Shown here: piece after piece, positions 32,654-43,619 of the stretch
Layout: each line of letters begins with the position of its first letter
How positions within the stretch are numbered: position 1 is the stretch's first letter
Notes under the pieces: model-generated
What the model was told of the DNA's origin: nothing
Databases searched by the model: none
Seen by the model: only the letters and a program-made list of their open reading frames with translations
Assembly: GCF_905147045.1 (NCBI RefSeq)
Contig: NC_065888.1
Location: forward strand, 2,919,001 to 2,983,000
DNA: 64,000 nucleotides
From: Nymphalis io
Lineage: Eukaryota; Arthropoda; Insecta; Lepidoptera; Nymphalidae
Direction of reading: 5' to 3'
Position numbers and translations under genes: made by a program

Positions 32654-33783
32654 TCATAATTAACAATGGTATCCATAATTAAAAAAGTGTCAAACGAAGC
32701 TCTTAAAATTGATATTTTTAATGACAATTTGAATCAGTTTCGTAAAAAAATATCTTTTTTTTTCCTCAATAATAATGTATAAAATATTGTATAAATGTTT
32801 GTTTTTAACATCTTTTTCTTTATGTATTAATGTACCTCTTAATTTTGTTTGCTTTTAATCAAATAATTAATATTCAAAAAATTTAAATGTTCTCCGATAT
32901 TTATATTTTACTCATTTTATACCAATCAAGTGATAAATTTATAATAATTGAATTTTTAATGTGTTTTCTATTTGTTATAAATATTTTGATTTTTAAAATT
33001 ATTATTTTTTGTTAACTCGATATGTTGATATATTTTGCAACACCTATAATTTAGGAGACACTTGATTTTGTATAACGTCATGTTTAAAGACTCAATTGTA
33101 TTTATTAGTGTACTTCTTGTTGGTGTTGATATAATAAATAAATTAATTAATTAATTAAACTAGCTCAGTACCATTAAAACCGGAACAGCAATACAGAGTT
33201 GTTAGACGTTAGAACAACTGGCGAGTGATGTATCCTGGCGGACCGAACTATGGTGTATAGTCCGCTAAATCAAAACACACAACCATATCCAAAGTTGTCA
33301 CACGAACGAAGTTACTAGCATGCATAAGTTTGTGTTAAAACAAAAATAAAATTTATCGAGTAAGTAAATGAAGAATGCTGTAATATGTTACGTTCTTTAA
33401 CACTTCGATTCACTATGAAAAATATTACGGAGATATTTTTGATTTATAACACGGTAACAATAATTTACACAGCGGGGTATCCTCAGAATCGTTTGCCTTT
33501 GCGACGGTACGGCGCCAATTTTTCATATGAATATACCTTCACTGTAAAAAAAATATTATGTGTATATTTCTTAACCCTTTTTTTTCTTTCGATACTATAA
33601 TATTATATAACTTACCAGTTACACTTAAAATATTTTTAGAAAGTCCCGTCATATTACCTCCTTATTGGTGACAGGACCGGTTCATTTTTCGCCTAGAGAA
33701 TCAAATTGCGATTTAGTAGGGATGGTGTTAGCGTTATAGTAGTTTCTAATTTGACAATCAATAAGCGCAATGCTTCTATATGA
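32654..33783. other. AT-rich spacer with an AATT run
   Basis: AATT units at 33137-33158. 33,170-33,290 is a GC-richer patch (AACTGGCGAGTGATGTATCC, GGACCGAACTATGG) without a partner or recognised protein. Confidence 0.4.
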
Positions 33784-33974
33784 ACTAGCTGATCGTCCCG
33801 GCCTCGCACGGTAGAAAAAAAGTTTTGGATAGAATTTGCGTAAAATCCGACGTCGGGGAAGGAGTAACTATGACAAATTTCAAGTCAATCGGACGGACAG
33901 CTTAGGAGATCTCGTTATTTTGATTTGACGTTTAAAAAACGAAAATACAAACTTAACAATCTTAGTATATAGAT
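33784..33974 (+). repeat. Old dispersed repeat, class uncertain
   Basis: ACTAGCTGATCGTCCCGGCC, then ATTTCAAGTCAATCGGACGG, ending with a TATATAGAT stretch. I recall stretches like this (an ACTAGCTGA start, a CAATCGG core, a simple AT end) as common interspersed DNA in Lepidoptera. RTE copy 2 inserted at its end. Confidence 0.4.
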
Positions 33975-33996
33975 GTACTTAACATCAATCAATCAA

Positions 33997-35327
33997 TCAA
34001 CAGCCAATCGTTGTCCACTGCTGAACATAGGCCTCTCCCAAGGTGCGCCAAAGCTCCCTGTCCTCCGCCTTCCGCATCCAGTTGGTGCCCGCCACTTTCT
34101 TAAGGTCGTCGGTCCACCTGGCTGGAGGGCGCCCTACGCTGCGCTTGCCGATTCGCGGTCTCCACTCTAGGACTCGTCTGCTCCAACGGCCATCGGTCCT
34201 ACGACATACGTGACCAGCCCACTGCCACTTCAGCCTGCTAATTTTGCAAGCTATGTCGGTGACTCCGGTTCTTTTCCGGATAATCTCATTTCTGATCTTA
34301 TCCTTCAAAGATACTCCGAGCATAGCTCGCTCCATAGCACGCTGAGCGACTTTGAATTTGTGGACTAGTCCCGCAGTTAGTGTCCACGTTTCGGCATCGT
34401 ATGTCATGGCAGGTAAGACGGATTGGTTGAAGACTTTCGTCTTCAAACATTGCGGTATAGACGACTTGAGGACTTGACGAAGGTTGCCAAATGCTGCCCA
34501 TCCCAAGCGAATTCTTCGATCGGCTTCCTTCTCGAAGTTGTTCCTACCGACTTGTATTATCTGTCCTAGGTAGGTATATTCACTAACAACTTCGAGAGGT
34601 TTCCCCTCGACGTATATCGGTCCCGGCACGACATGCCTATTGAACATGACCTTGGTCTTGTCCAAGTTTATACCGAGACCGACACACCGGGAAGACTCGC
34701 CTAGGCTACGCAGCATTTCGGTGAGTTGTTCCAGCGATTCTGCTATGATGACGATATCGTCGGCAAATCGAAGGTGTGAGATGTACTCGCCGTTTACATT
34801 GACTCCAGACCCAGTCCAATCCAGAGTCTTGAAAACGTCTTCCAACGCGTTGGTGAACAGTTTCGGGGATATTACATCCCCCTGTCTCACCCCTCTGCGC
34901 AGTTGGATCGCCTTCGTCCTACAGTCCTGGATGTGGACAGTCATTGTAGTGGCGTTGTACAGACATCTCAGTACCTCGATATATCTCCAATCGATATGAC
35001 ATCTCTGCAATGAGTCGAGCACTGCCCAGGTTTCGATGGAGTCGAAGGCTTTCTCGTAGTCCACAAATGCCATACATAGCGGCTGATTGTACTCTTCGGT
35101 CTTCTGCACAATCTGCCGAACAGTATGGATGTGGTCCACGGTGCTGTAACCTGATCGAAAGCCGGCTTGCTCTGGGGGCTGGAGTCAAGTCGTCTGGCGA
35201 GACGGTTCGTGACGACTCTTGAGAACAGCTTATACACGTGACTCAGGAGGGAGATTGGTCTGTAGTTTTTCAAGAGGGTTTTATCACCTTTCTTGAAAAA
35301 CAGTACCACCTCACTCCCGCTCCACGT
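33997..35327 (-). pseudogene. RTE reverse transcriptase region, broken by stop and frameshift (copy 2)
   Basis: Same two lesions as copy 1: the in-frame TAA just upstream, and a one-base loss at the C run (plus-strand G run 35174-35178). The 380-codon frame from about 35139 holds FVDYEKAFDSI, GVRQGDVISPKLF and FADDIV. It differs from copy 1 by eye at two residues (FTIALEDV versus FTNALEDV, and LKSFIPQC versus LKSSIPQC). Asn and Ser look more like the ancestral states, but this is a guess. Confidence 0.92.
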
Positions 35328-36956
35328 TTACGGGGTCTTGCCATGTTGGATGACGGAATTAAAGAGGCTTGCTAGCTCTTTCAGGACCGGAGTCCCGCCT
35401 GCCTTAAGCAACTCTGTTGTGATTCCGTCATCTCCCGGAGCTTTGTTGTTTTTAAGCTGTTCTAGAGCCGCCCTAATCTCTCCTTGGTCAACGACCGGGA
35501 GCTCCTCGGAGTAATGGCGCATAAGAGGGGCGCGCTGGTCATCAATACTGATTCCCACGGGTTTATCCGATCTTGAAGAGAACAACTGCCCATAAAACCT
35601 CTCTACTTCTCCGACAATCTCAGGCCTAGAGGTAACGACCCCACCATTTTCAGTTTTAAGTTTTGTCAGACGCGGCCTCCCAAACTTGCGAGCGAACACT
35701 TTCGATCCCCGATTTTGCTCAATCGCAGCCTTGATGGCACGGGTATTGCAGCGTCGGAGATCGCGTCGCGTCAGCGTTTTTATTATTCGATTTAAGGCCA
35801 TATCTGACAAAAACGATGGTAGTTCTCGTCGTTTTCTCATGAGCTCGAGTGTCTCAGCAGAGAGTTTTGGTGCGTTGTCTCTTCTCTGTGGCGGAAAACA
35901 CTTGCGGGATGTGTTTTGCAGTATTTTGACCAGCGTGTCGGTTTTCTCATCAATGCTGCTTATGGTTTCCAACGCAGTGAATTGATTTTGAAGTTCCATT
36001 TGGAACTTTTCGGAACCTTGAGCAGCTTGGAGCATGGTAGGTCGGAGAGTAGACCTCATCATTCTCGATCTTTCGGCTTTTAAGTTGATATTTAGAGTGC
36101 CTCGAACCAAGCGGTGATCACTTCCGGTATTAAACCTGTTGATCACTGAAACATCTCTAAATATGTGCCTTTTATTCGAAATGATAAAGTCTATCTCGTT
36201 CCTTGTCACGTTATCGGGGCTTCGCCAGGTCCACCTCCTCTGAGGCTTCTTTTGAAAGAAAGAATTCATCAAAAAAAGCCCCTGCGCTTCGAGAAAGTTT
36301 ACCAGCATTTGCCCCCTGTGATTTCTGCAGCCCAAGCCGTAAGGTCCGACTTTCGATTCACCGCTATCCTGTACTCCCACTTTAGCATTAAAGTCTCCCA
36401 TAACAACATTGTAGTGGGCCTTCGAGGTGTCGTTGAGGGCCTTTGCGATGTCCTCGTACATCGCTTCGACCACATCATCAGAGTATGTCGAAGTTGGCGC
36501 ATATACCTGTACGACCTTCAGGGAGTACCTGTCGGAAAGTTTTAGGACAAGGTACGCTACCCGGTTCGACACACTACTGATTTCCACAATGCTGCTAATG
36601 AGATCCTTTTTGACTAGAAAACCGACACCACCCTGGGAGAGGTTATCACCTTTGCGGAAGTAGAGTAAGTTACCGGACTCTAGAGTTATCGTGTCCTCCC
36701 CCTGTCTTCGGACTTCAGATAACCCCAGTATATGCCAGTTTATATGACTTAACTCTACTTCTAATTCGGCGAGGTGATGGTCCAGCCTCATCGAGCGTCC
36801 ATTATACGTTGCCATGTTCAGTCGTTTTATACGGTAGCCTGCCGTGAACCGGTGATTCTTAGCACCCCCTGCCCTGCCGATACCGCGACCGCTACCTTGG
36901 TCGGGCCTAGCGGGCTTGCCGGTAACTGGGGGCCTTTTTTTGGGCGCATCTGCCAT
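35328..36956 (-). CDS. RTE endonuclease region plus start of reverse transcriptase (copy 2)
   Basis: An open frame of 542 codons with the same start and the same premature TAA (35328-35330) as copy 1. By eye it differs from copy 1 at four residues: His47 to Asn, Glu102-Asp103 to Lys-Gly, and Ile222 to Leu. None is a catalytic position; Asn52, Glu81, Asp188, Asn190, Asp256 and the SDH triad are unchanged. The next base substitutions are mostly silent. The domain layout is as described for copy 1. Confidence 0.92.
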   Translation of the reverse strand: MADAPKKRPPVTGKPARPDQGSGRGIGRAGGAKNHRFTAGYRIKRLNMATYNGRSMRLDHHLAELEVELSHINWHILGLSEVRRQGEDTITLESGNLLYFRKGDNLSQGGVGFLVKKDLISSIVEISSVSNRVAYLVLKLSDRYSLKVVQVYAPTSTYSDDVVEAMYEDIAKALNDTSKAHYNVVMGDFNAKVGVQDSGESKVGPYGLGCRNHRGQMLVNFLEAQGLFLMNSFFQKKPQRRWTWRSPDNVTRNEIDFIISNKRHIFRDVSVINRFNTGSDHRLVRGTLNINLKAERSRMMRSTLRPTMLQAAQGSEKFQMELQNQFTALETISSIDEKTDTLVKILQNTSRKCFPPQRRDNAPKLSAETLELMRKRRELPSFLSDMALNRIIKTLTRRDLRRCNTRAIKAAIEQNRGSKVFARKFGRPRLTKLKTENGGVVTSRPEIVGEVERFYGQLFSSRSDKPVGISIDDQRAPLMRHYSEELPVVDQGEIRAALEQLKNNKAPGDDGITTELLKAGGTPVLKELASLFNSVIQHGKTP

Positions 36957-37152
36957 TAATGGAGGGGTTTTCCCATACTCGCCGCGCTGGGCAGGCGTGC
37001 GCAGTAGGGGGGTAAGATGTTTATGGGAGGGGGGACGCTGCTGCCCATCCCCCCTTTTCCCCGTCCCTCAGTCGCCTCTTACGACACCCACGGGATGAGA
37101 TTGGGGGAGTACTATTCTAAGCCGGTACTCCACGGCAAACGGTACTTAACAT

Positions 37153-37721
37153 ATGTATATATTATTATTGTTATTTATGTTTAAAATAATAATAATAAAC
37201 TGTAAAAAAATTTAAAATACGAAACAAAACTTGCACATAAATAGAGTGTGGCAAGACATCGGTCAGTTTAAATATATTTAACGTGTTTTAGTGTTTTCCG
37301 TTATTTCTGCCAGGTCACAATTTAGACAGAATCAAAAATCATACTCGTATATACATATATTGTTACCAATATATAATTTGGATGAATATTCATTTTTGAG
37401 AACAAGTACACAATTAACTCTGAAGTAACAGAATGTTGCCATTTCGCTAAACTATAATAATGTTAGTCAAAATCAAAGTTATTTCAAGCAAATGTTCGAC
37501 GGTTACTCAATCAATATTCGAGTGTTGAGTTCCAAATCGCTTTGTTATTAACCGGTCTGTTCGCTGCCCAGCTGTGTAGTTCTGTTGATCGCATTGAACA
37601 AATCTGTACGAGCGGGAACAATATTTACGATTTTCATCTTTATTAATAGTTAAAGAGTTGTTGTAATACAATTTGTTTATCTTTATTTGCCATAGAAAAA
37701 AATATTTAAATCGTTAAATGT
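37153..37721. other. AT-rich spacer with a moderately GC-rich patch
   Basis: 37,540-37,625 (GGTCTGTTCGCTGCCCAGCTG and following) is less AT-rich than its surroundings. No repeat or coding match. Confidence 0.35.
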
Positions 37722-37732
37722 AATTTAATTAA

Positions 37733-38040
37733 GCCGAGATGGCCCAGTGGTAAGAACATGTGAATCTTAACCGATGATCGTGGGTTCAAACCCGGGCAAG
37801 CACCACTGAATTTTCATGTGCTTAATTTGTGATTATAATTCATCTCGTGCTTTACGGTGAAGGAAAACATCGTGAGGAAACCTGCATGTGTCTAATTTCA
37901 CTGAAATTCTGCCACATGTGTATTCCACCAACCCGCATTGGAGCAGCGTGGTGGAATAAGCTCCAAACCTTCTCCTCAAAAAGAGGAGAGGAGGCCTTTA
38001 GCCCAGCAGTGGGACATTCACAGGCTGTTACATCATCATC
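37733..38040 (+). mobile_element. M-type (Metulj-like) SINE, full length with target duplication
   Basis: The reference copy. The tRNA-like head has A box TGGCCCAGTGG (37740-37750) and B box GGGTTCAAACCC (37782-37793), so it would be transcribed by RNA polymerase III. The body runs through GAAAACATCGTGAGGAAACC and GGAGCAGCGTGGTGGAATAA to GACATTCACAGGCTGTTA and a CAT-repeat tail. The 11-bp target duplication AATTTAATTAA is at 37722-37732 and 38041-38051. No protein is encoded; it needs LINE proteins to move. A clean duplication and good boxes point to a recent insertion. Confidence 0.93.
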
Positions 38041-38079
38041 AATTTAATTAAATAATACTGATTTTATAAACGAAAGTTT

Positions 38080-38235
38080 ATGAGGGTGAATGGATGGATC
38101 TTTGTTACTCTTTCACGCAAAAATTATTGAACGGATTTCAATGATATTTGGAATAGAGATAGCTTTTATCCTTTATTATTTTTTAATAAATAAAAAAACG
38201 CTGAATTTTTTCTCCGATTCTTCTCAGGGCTGGGT
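38080..38235 (+). repeat. Old dispersed repeat, class uncertain
   Basis: GAATGGATGGATCTTTGTTA, CTCTTTCACGCAAAAATTAT, TGAACGGATTTCAATGATAT, TTTGGAATAGAGATAGC. I recall blocks like these from widespread lepidopteran interspersed DNA of unclear class. The frame open across it (38090-38392) is not a gene. Confidence 0.4.
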
Positions 38236-38275
38236 GTTTCTATTTCGAAAAGGTTTTACAAGTGTAATAATAATA

Positions 38276-38392
38276 ATATCCTCCGTACCCGATTTCGGCC
38301 ACGGTGGCCAATCTCAAGAGAGATTAGCAAACTGCACAGGACATATTGTACAAGTGTGCGCCCAAACACAGGTGCGCTCTCTATTATATTAA
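38276..38392 (-). mobile_element. P-type SINE, 3' third only
   Basis: ATATCCTCCGTACCCGATTT, CGGCCACGGTGGCCAATCTC, AGAGAGATTAGCAAACTGCA and the CACAGGTGCGCTCTCTAT block. Well preserved but truncated towards the head. Confidence 0.85.
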
Positions 38393-38394
38393 GT

Positions 38395-38440
38395 AAGTGT
38401 AATGCTTCTATGTTGAGTAAAGAATTTTGATTTTGAGTAA
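38395..38440 (-). repeat. LINE-like tail fragment
   Basis: Minus-strand match to the first block of the repeat at 5.78 kb (TTATTCAACATAGAAGC). Confidence 0.4.
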
Positions 38441-39967
38441 AGTATATTTAATTGGATTGGATACATCGCAAGTTAACGATCCAAATTACAAAATATTTAT
38501 AGCAGTTTTATGTAACAGAAAAAGTTAAAAATTTGTGTAATATTTATTTTCATAAAGATTTAAACTGTATGTGAAATGCCTTAGTTAAAAGTAATTTATT
38601 GTTTATTTTAAGTAAGTGTTTACGTATAAAATGGTCACTGTAACTTATAAATATAAAAATCTCAAACTTTACAATTAAATACATGTATTTTATTATCTCT
38701 TATGATTTAATTAGTATAACTCATGTTATATAACAATTAGAGTCCAAAAAATCAAAATGTACATACTTTTATTGATTTTAATATTAATATATTATACACT
38801 AAAACTTACTTAAATTTTGCTGAAAACTGAATTAAAATCCATATAATTTAAACTATATCGTGTATCTTGTGTAAATAAAAATATAGACACAAAAAACGGC
38901 TTTGCTAGACTAATAAATAAAGCACATTATTGTATTAGTTATGTATTATATTTCATATAAGTCTCGAAATCACGAATAATTTTTTTGAAAGCATTCTGGA
39001 TATAATAAAGAGCGCTAACGAGCTACACCACCTCAGCTCAGTAAAAAGCTATGAAACCACGGAATTCCGCCTATTCTGTATGTAACAATAGGCGAACAAG
39101 TTATTTATTTCTCTGACATAAAAAAAAACATGTGAATTAACGCAACGCAACCCACAATTGCATTGTACTCGTGTATTTTAAAAATTCTTTAAGAAACATA
39201 TTGCATTTTTTTATTTTTATAAATATTTTATTTTAAATCGTCAACGATATTTTTACGAAATTTATACATATTGTGTAGAAAATAGTTTTAAAAAATTATA
39301 AAATTCTTATCTAACGACTAGTTGAGTCTTTTAATTAAATAAAATAATTATTTATTATATAACAATCTTCCGCTCGCTACTTCTCCCGAGTATCTAATAG
39401 GGTTCGTCCAGTGGTCAAAATTAGATTTATCATTATTGAAAATTTAAGTGAAACTTATATGAATTTGCATGTTTCGAAACTTGATATTAATGTGTAAATA
39501 TCTTAGCGCTCGGTACACGGTAGGGGCTTACTAAGATTTCGAGCGTCAGATGACGTCAGCGTCCACATTTGTCTTTGCCTGTTTAGCTATATAGATGTAG
39601 ATATTTTGTAATATCTCTAAAACGAATTACCGAAATTGTATAAACTTAATGGCATTTTAATTAACAGCATACGCTGAATACAAATGAATATGTAATTTAT
39701 TTTGATAAGGATTAACACTGCGTGACATAAATATTGAAATAAAGTTACTGTTTATTGTTTATAATTTTTTGCAACACTGAACGAATTATATTATAAACTG
39801 TCACATCCTTTTAATTTTATTTATAATTAATTAAATAATTTTATAATTATTATTGTGTCAGTGACAGTCTTTCACGCTATCGGAAGAATACATATAATCA
39901 TTTTATTAGTACGTTTAAATACTAATGTAATGATTTATTACCTCTCAACTGATAAAAAAAATATTAA
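38441..39967. other. AT-rich spacer, nothing recognised
   Basis: 39,000-39,070 and 39,500-39,580 are slightly GC-richer but match no family in the window. Confidence 0.4.
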
Positions 39968-40140
39968 CCTTCCGTTACATCGCCTATAATCTACCTTGAG
40001 AACTAATAGGTTATGTCCCGTGTGTCTGTAGTTACACTGACTCACTCACCCTTTAAACCGTAACACAATATTTTTGGCGGTAGAATATATAAAGTGGTAC
40101 CTACCCAAACAAATTCACAAAGCCCTCCCACCAAGTAAAC
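39968..40140 (-). mobile_element. A-type element, 5' two thirds
   Basis: TTACATCGCCTATAATCTAC, TTACACTGACTCACTCACCC, GGCGGTAGAATATATAAAGT and CAAAGCCCTCCCACCA. The A-tail end is missing. Confidence 0.75.
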
Positions 40141-40400
40141 ATTGTATTGTTAGAAAAATATTTCGAATTAGTTTCATACGAATTGTCTACCGTTCGATTC
40201 ATATCATCGTTGTTGAAATGCAAACATTTCTAAATATTTCCATTTTGTTTATGCACCACAAGACAAGAAAGCAATTCGTTTGTATAATATATATATTACA
40301 AAAATCAAATAAAGCTATTATTTTTAAAATTTTTTGTAACTAATTAATTTTTTGTAACCATTTAATTTTCATTAAAAAAATACTGTTATTCCAAAAATTA

Positions 40401-40525
40401 AGGGAGGGCAGACTCGCATACGGGTCATCTGTTAATAAGTCGCTGCCCATAGACACTAGTCAGTACCAGTTTCTTACAGTTAAAAATATTAACAATTCCT
40501 TACATCGTTACGGAACCACCCACAA
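40401..40525 (-). repeat. A-type element fragment, degenerate
   Basis: GGGTCATCTGTTAATAAGTC, GCCCATAGACACTAG and TTCCTTACATCG near the A-tail half. It could be the missing half of the neighbouring copy at 39.97 kb if they were rearranged, but the order does not fit a simple split. Confidence 0.45.
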
Positions 40526-40617
40526 CATAGTCGATATGCTTTTTTTCTTAAAAAAAAAATTTCTACAGAGCTTAGTAAATCTCATAATAATGTATAACTA
40601 TAATCACTACTACTAAT

Positions 40618-40916
40618 AAACTGGTGGTAGGGCTTTGTGCAAGCTCGTCTGGGTAGGTACCACCCACTCATCAGATATTCTACCGCAAAACAGCAATACT
40701 TGATATTGTTGTGTTCCGGTTTGAAGGGTGAGTGAGCCAGTGTAATTACAGGCACAAGGGACATAAAATCTTAGTTCCCAAGGTTGGTGGCGCATTGGCT
40801 ATAAGCGATGGTTGACATTTCTTAGAATGCCAATGTCTAAGGGCGTTTGGTGACCACTTACCATCAGGTTGCCCATATGCTCGTCCACCTTCCTATTCTA
40901 TAAAAAAAAAAAATAA
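40618..40916 (+). mobile_element. A-type element, full length
   Basis: Nearly the same sequence as the 10.5-kb copy, including the diagnostic GGCTATAAGCGATGGTTGAC and AATGTCTAAGGGCG. It ends in a 12-base A run that grades into an AT-rich stretch. Flanks are unlike those at 10.5 kb. No clear target duplication. Confidence 0.88.
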
Positions 40917-41029
40917 TAACATAAAAAGATATTTAATGTACAAAGCCCTACACATGAATATAATAAAATGTATCCTACGTAATGCTATCATATGACAACA
41001 AAAATAGTACTTTATTTAATTTCGCAGGT

Positions 41030-41170
41030 GAAGCTGGTATCTAGCGAGACACGCCGACAGCTGAAATGACTTTACATAAGCTAATCCACACGGGAATAAT
41101 GTTTTTACTCTATTTTCGCTTGTTTGTGTTCATTCCCGCGAACAATGCGCAAGGACAAATGTATACGACG
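41030..41170 (+). other. Possible exon with signal peptide, partner of 12.0 kb
   Basis: A CGCAG acceptor-like site after a T-rich stretch (about 41,026) is followed by 38 bases and an ATG at 41066. The frame reads MTLHKLIHTG, a hydrophobic run (IMFLLYFRLFVFI), then PANNAQGQMYTTG, which looks like a cleavable signal peptide. The frame stays open to 41281 but loses coding character after about 41170. Homology to 12,018-12,090 supports some selection or a shared repeat. No donor is obvious and no protein is recognised. Confidence 0.3.
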
Positions 41171-41300
41171 GGGATTTACAATATTTTCTGTGGTTTCCTT
41201 GAAATCGCTTTATGTCAATCGCTTTTGTTTTTAATATTTCACATACTAACGCTATTTGCCTTACGTTTGTGTATTACTTAACGAAATACGTTAAACATTG

Positions 41301-41436
41301 ACGGCCTTGCTTATAAGCATTGTTAAGCGTGATTAGTAAAACAATGCTGCGTCTCCTGCTTGTCCACTCCATAAAGACAGAAAGAACAAAATCATCGCTT
41401 AACAGAACAGCTGCTAAGCCACGTTTATAATATAGA
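41301..41436. mobile_element. Candidate MITE, copy 2
   Basis: The ends face each other as imperfect inverted repeats: GCTTATAAGCATTGTTAAGC on the left, and CGCTTAACAGAACAGCTGCT then AAGCCACGTTTATAA on the right. The inner block GACAGAAAGAACAAAATCAT is shared with 9,731-9,760. No coding capacity and short length suggest a non-autonomous DNA transposon. Confidence 0.5.
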
Positions 41437-41557
41437 AATATATATTATTTAATTATTTTTTTCTTTTTTATGTTATTATTTAAAAGGAATATTTTATTTA
41501 ATTAAATTAATTTTAAAAATCATCGGAGTCAATTGAATACTCACTAAGCCACAGCAT

Positions 41558-41650
41558 CAGTGAATTAGCGTGGAATTAGTCAAAATCTTCTCCTTAAGAA
41601 AAGGTTTTTGCATATTTGTAAGACATTTACAGCAGTTCTGTTGTCTACAT
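41558..41650 (+). repeat. M-type SINE tail fragment, degenerate
   Basis: GCGTGGAATTAGTCAAAATC, TTCTCCTTAAGAAAAGG and GACATTTACAGCAGTTCTGT follow the order of the SINE's 3' third. Confidence 0.5.
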
Positions 41651-42169
41651 ACTCGTACATATATTTCATAATTGTTTTCACTTTAGAAAATATTTCTTAA
41701 CTCTTCATTTTATATTACGTATAGTTTCTCTAGTAATACACGTTTTTATATCCCAAAGACCGTGCATCGTCGCTTCGTGTCCATTGTGCCTTTATATCGT
41801 GAGTGATATATTGCATCACGTTTACATTGTAAGACCTTCTACATCATACTTTGCGCCAAGTGATTTAAAATTTACGACAAAATTACTTTTTTAATTGAAT
41901 TTTGTATTTGAATCTTAAATAAATTATTTATTACAAGTAATTAATAACGTGACAAGCTTATTTGCTACTTTATATTTATTTAATATTATAGTTTGGCAAA
42001 GAGAACAACGATTTTATGTTATCATTTTTAATTCCAAAATCACATACAGACCGCGAACCACATACCACGTGGAATATCAAAAAGTGATATGCAACATTAT
42101 TTATATATGACATTTATATGACACTAAATATATTGCATAACTGCAAATTGAAACATTGAATAAGTCGAC

Positions 42170-42262
42170 GACACGACTCTAGGACGACGTAAGGATCGAA
42201 CCTGCGACTTGTTACATCGCTAGGCAACGCAAAACCATTGCACTATTGAAGCTTAAATATTG
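42170..42262 (-). repeat. tRNA-like SINE head of unknown type
   Basis: On the minus strand an A-box-like TAGTGCAATGG is followed about 35 bases later by a perfect B box GGTTCGATCC. The stems of a real tRNA do not close. This is the fourth tRNA-like head type in the window. Confidence 0.45.
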
Positions 42263-42263
42263 A

Positions 42264-42410
42264 TAGCCGGAAAGGCAGTCTAATGGTAAATCCGTCACCA
42301 TCCCTCATAAATATCTTTGCAAAGTAGAAACCATTCCTAAGATAATCAACTATTGTTAATAACCCTTCAAACCAATATCAACAAGATTCATATTCAAGAT
42401 TGCCAGGAGA
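42264..42410 (-). repeat. A-type element, degenerate
   Basis: GGAAAGGCAGTCTAATGGTA, AATCCGTCACCATCCCTCAT and ACCCTTCAAACCAATATCAA, in family order. Confidence 0.45.
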
Positions 42411-42874
42411 ATAAATGGTAATACGACTTGAAATCTTACCACTAATAAAAACCTAACAGTTATTATGTATATTCAATCTTATATTTATCAATTTAAATTC
42501 TAAACAAGGACAACTTACAACTAAAACCAAATAATTAATATTTCTATTCAATCTCCCACGAGTAAAGCCTTCTGTTATCTCAAACAATCTCTAACAAGAT
42601 GGATATCAAGACGAAACAATGCAGATATTGATTAGAACTGTGTCCGAACTTGTTGCCATTACATGTTACGTCACGATGTTATATTCACCGCTAATCAAGA
42701 GTATTTTTTATAAAACAAATTTTATTTAAGAAAGATGGACTAGCGTACAAACTATAATGTTAGTTCTCGTCTTCACGCATAAATTCTGTCTTTGTAAGAT
42801 ATTTAACCAAGAAAGGGTTATTAATTGCTTGTTATATTGTACTTGTGATTATACTAGCTTACTAACCATTTAAA

Positions 42875-43189
42875 AAAAAGAGATGGCCCAGTGGTAAGAA
42901 CGCGTTAGCAACCTTAACTTAACTTAACCGATGATCGTGGTTTCAAGCCCGGGCAAGCACCACTGCATTTTCATGTGCTTAATTTGTGATTATAATTCAT
43001 TTCGCGCTTTACGGTGAAGGAAAACATCGTGAGGAAACCTGCATGTGTCTAATTTCACTGAATTTCTGCCACATGTGTGTTCCACCAACCCACACTGGAG
43101 CAGCGTGGTGGAGTAAGCTCCAAACCTTCTCCTCTAAAAGGGAGAGGAGGCCTTCATCCCAGCATTGGGACATTCACAGGCTGCTACGG
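42875..43189 (+). mobile_element. M-type SINE with 14-bp target duplication
   Basis: Target duplication ACTAACCATTTAAA at 42861-42874 and 43190-43203. The head retains GAGATGGCCCAGTGG; the first few head bases are A-rich instead. Between the boxes a CTTAA unit is repeated, lengthening the head by about 12 bases. The B box is TTTCAAGCCC, which is off-consensus, so transcription may be weak. Confidence 0.92.
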
Positions 43190-43619
43190 ACTAACCATTT
43201 AAATATTTATGTTTTACAGTAGAATACTGACGATTAAGAGTCAACTATCTAGATTAACTGGAACTTTTGAGAAACGTCGTTGTTTCAAGCGGATGAGATA
43301 CGAATTTTATTTACTAGTATAAATAAATAGTAATTATTAACAGATTTTCTTACAAACGTTGTCTAGCGGGTGTTAAAAGCTGTTTTTTCCTGACATTATT
43401 GATTTGAGATTATAAACAAAGACACAACATTGTTTAAATAATAATTTAAACAATATTTGAACTACCCATCTCTATTAGTTTAATCTCAGAACACCCGCGG
43501 TAGCTTGTAAGATATTATAAGCTATTGATAAGGCCGACTATACATCTATTTTTTTCTATTTTCCTACACAAGTAACGATATATATATCTACTTATTTAAT
43601 ATTCCATTGTTAGTGTATA

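Larger units (their letters stand above)
33986..37141 (-). mobile_element. RTE-clade non-LTR retrotransposon, copy 2
   Basis: Same structure as copy 1, displaced by about 11.07 kb and in the same orientation. It is flanked by an 11-bp target duplication, GTACTTAACAT, at 33975-33985 and 37142-37152, typical of target-primed reverse transcription. The TTGA-repeat tail abuts the left duplication. An 8-base deletion in the leader relative to copy 1 lies at about 37000, between short GCG repeats. Both coding lesions of copy 1 are present at the matching positions. Confidence 0.96.

Noticed and set aside
22915..37141. The two RTE copies as a segmental duplication of the locus
   Set aside because: Identity stops exactly at the element ends. 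Copy 1 is inside a SINE, copy 2 has its own 11-bp target duplication, and the flanks are unrelated.
10497..40916. A-type elements at 10.5 and 40.6 kb as one duplicated segment
   Set aside because: Flanks differ on both sides and the 10.5-kb copy has its own target duplication. They are two insertions of one subfamily.
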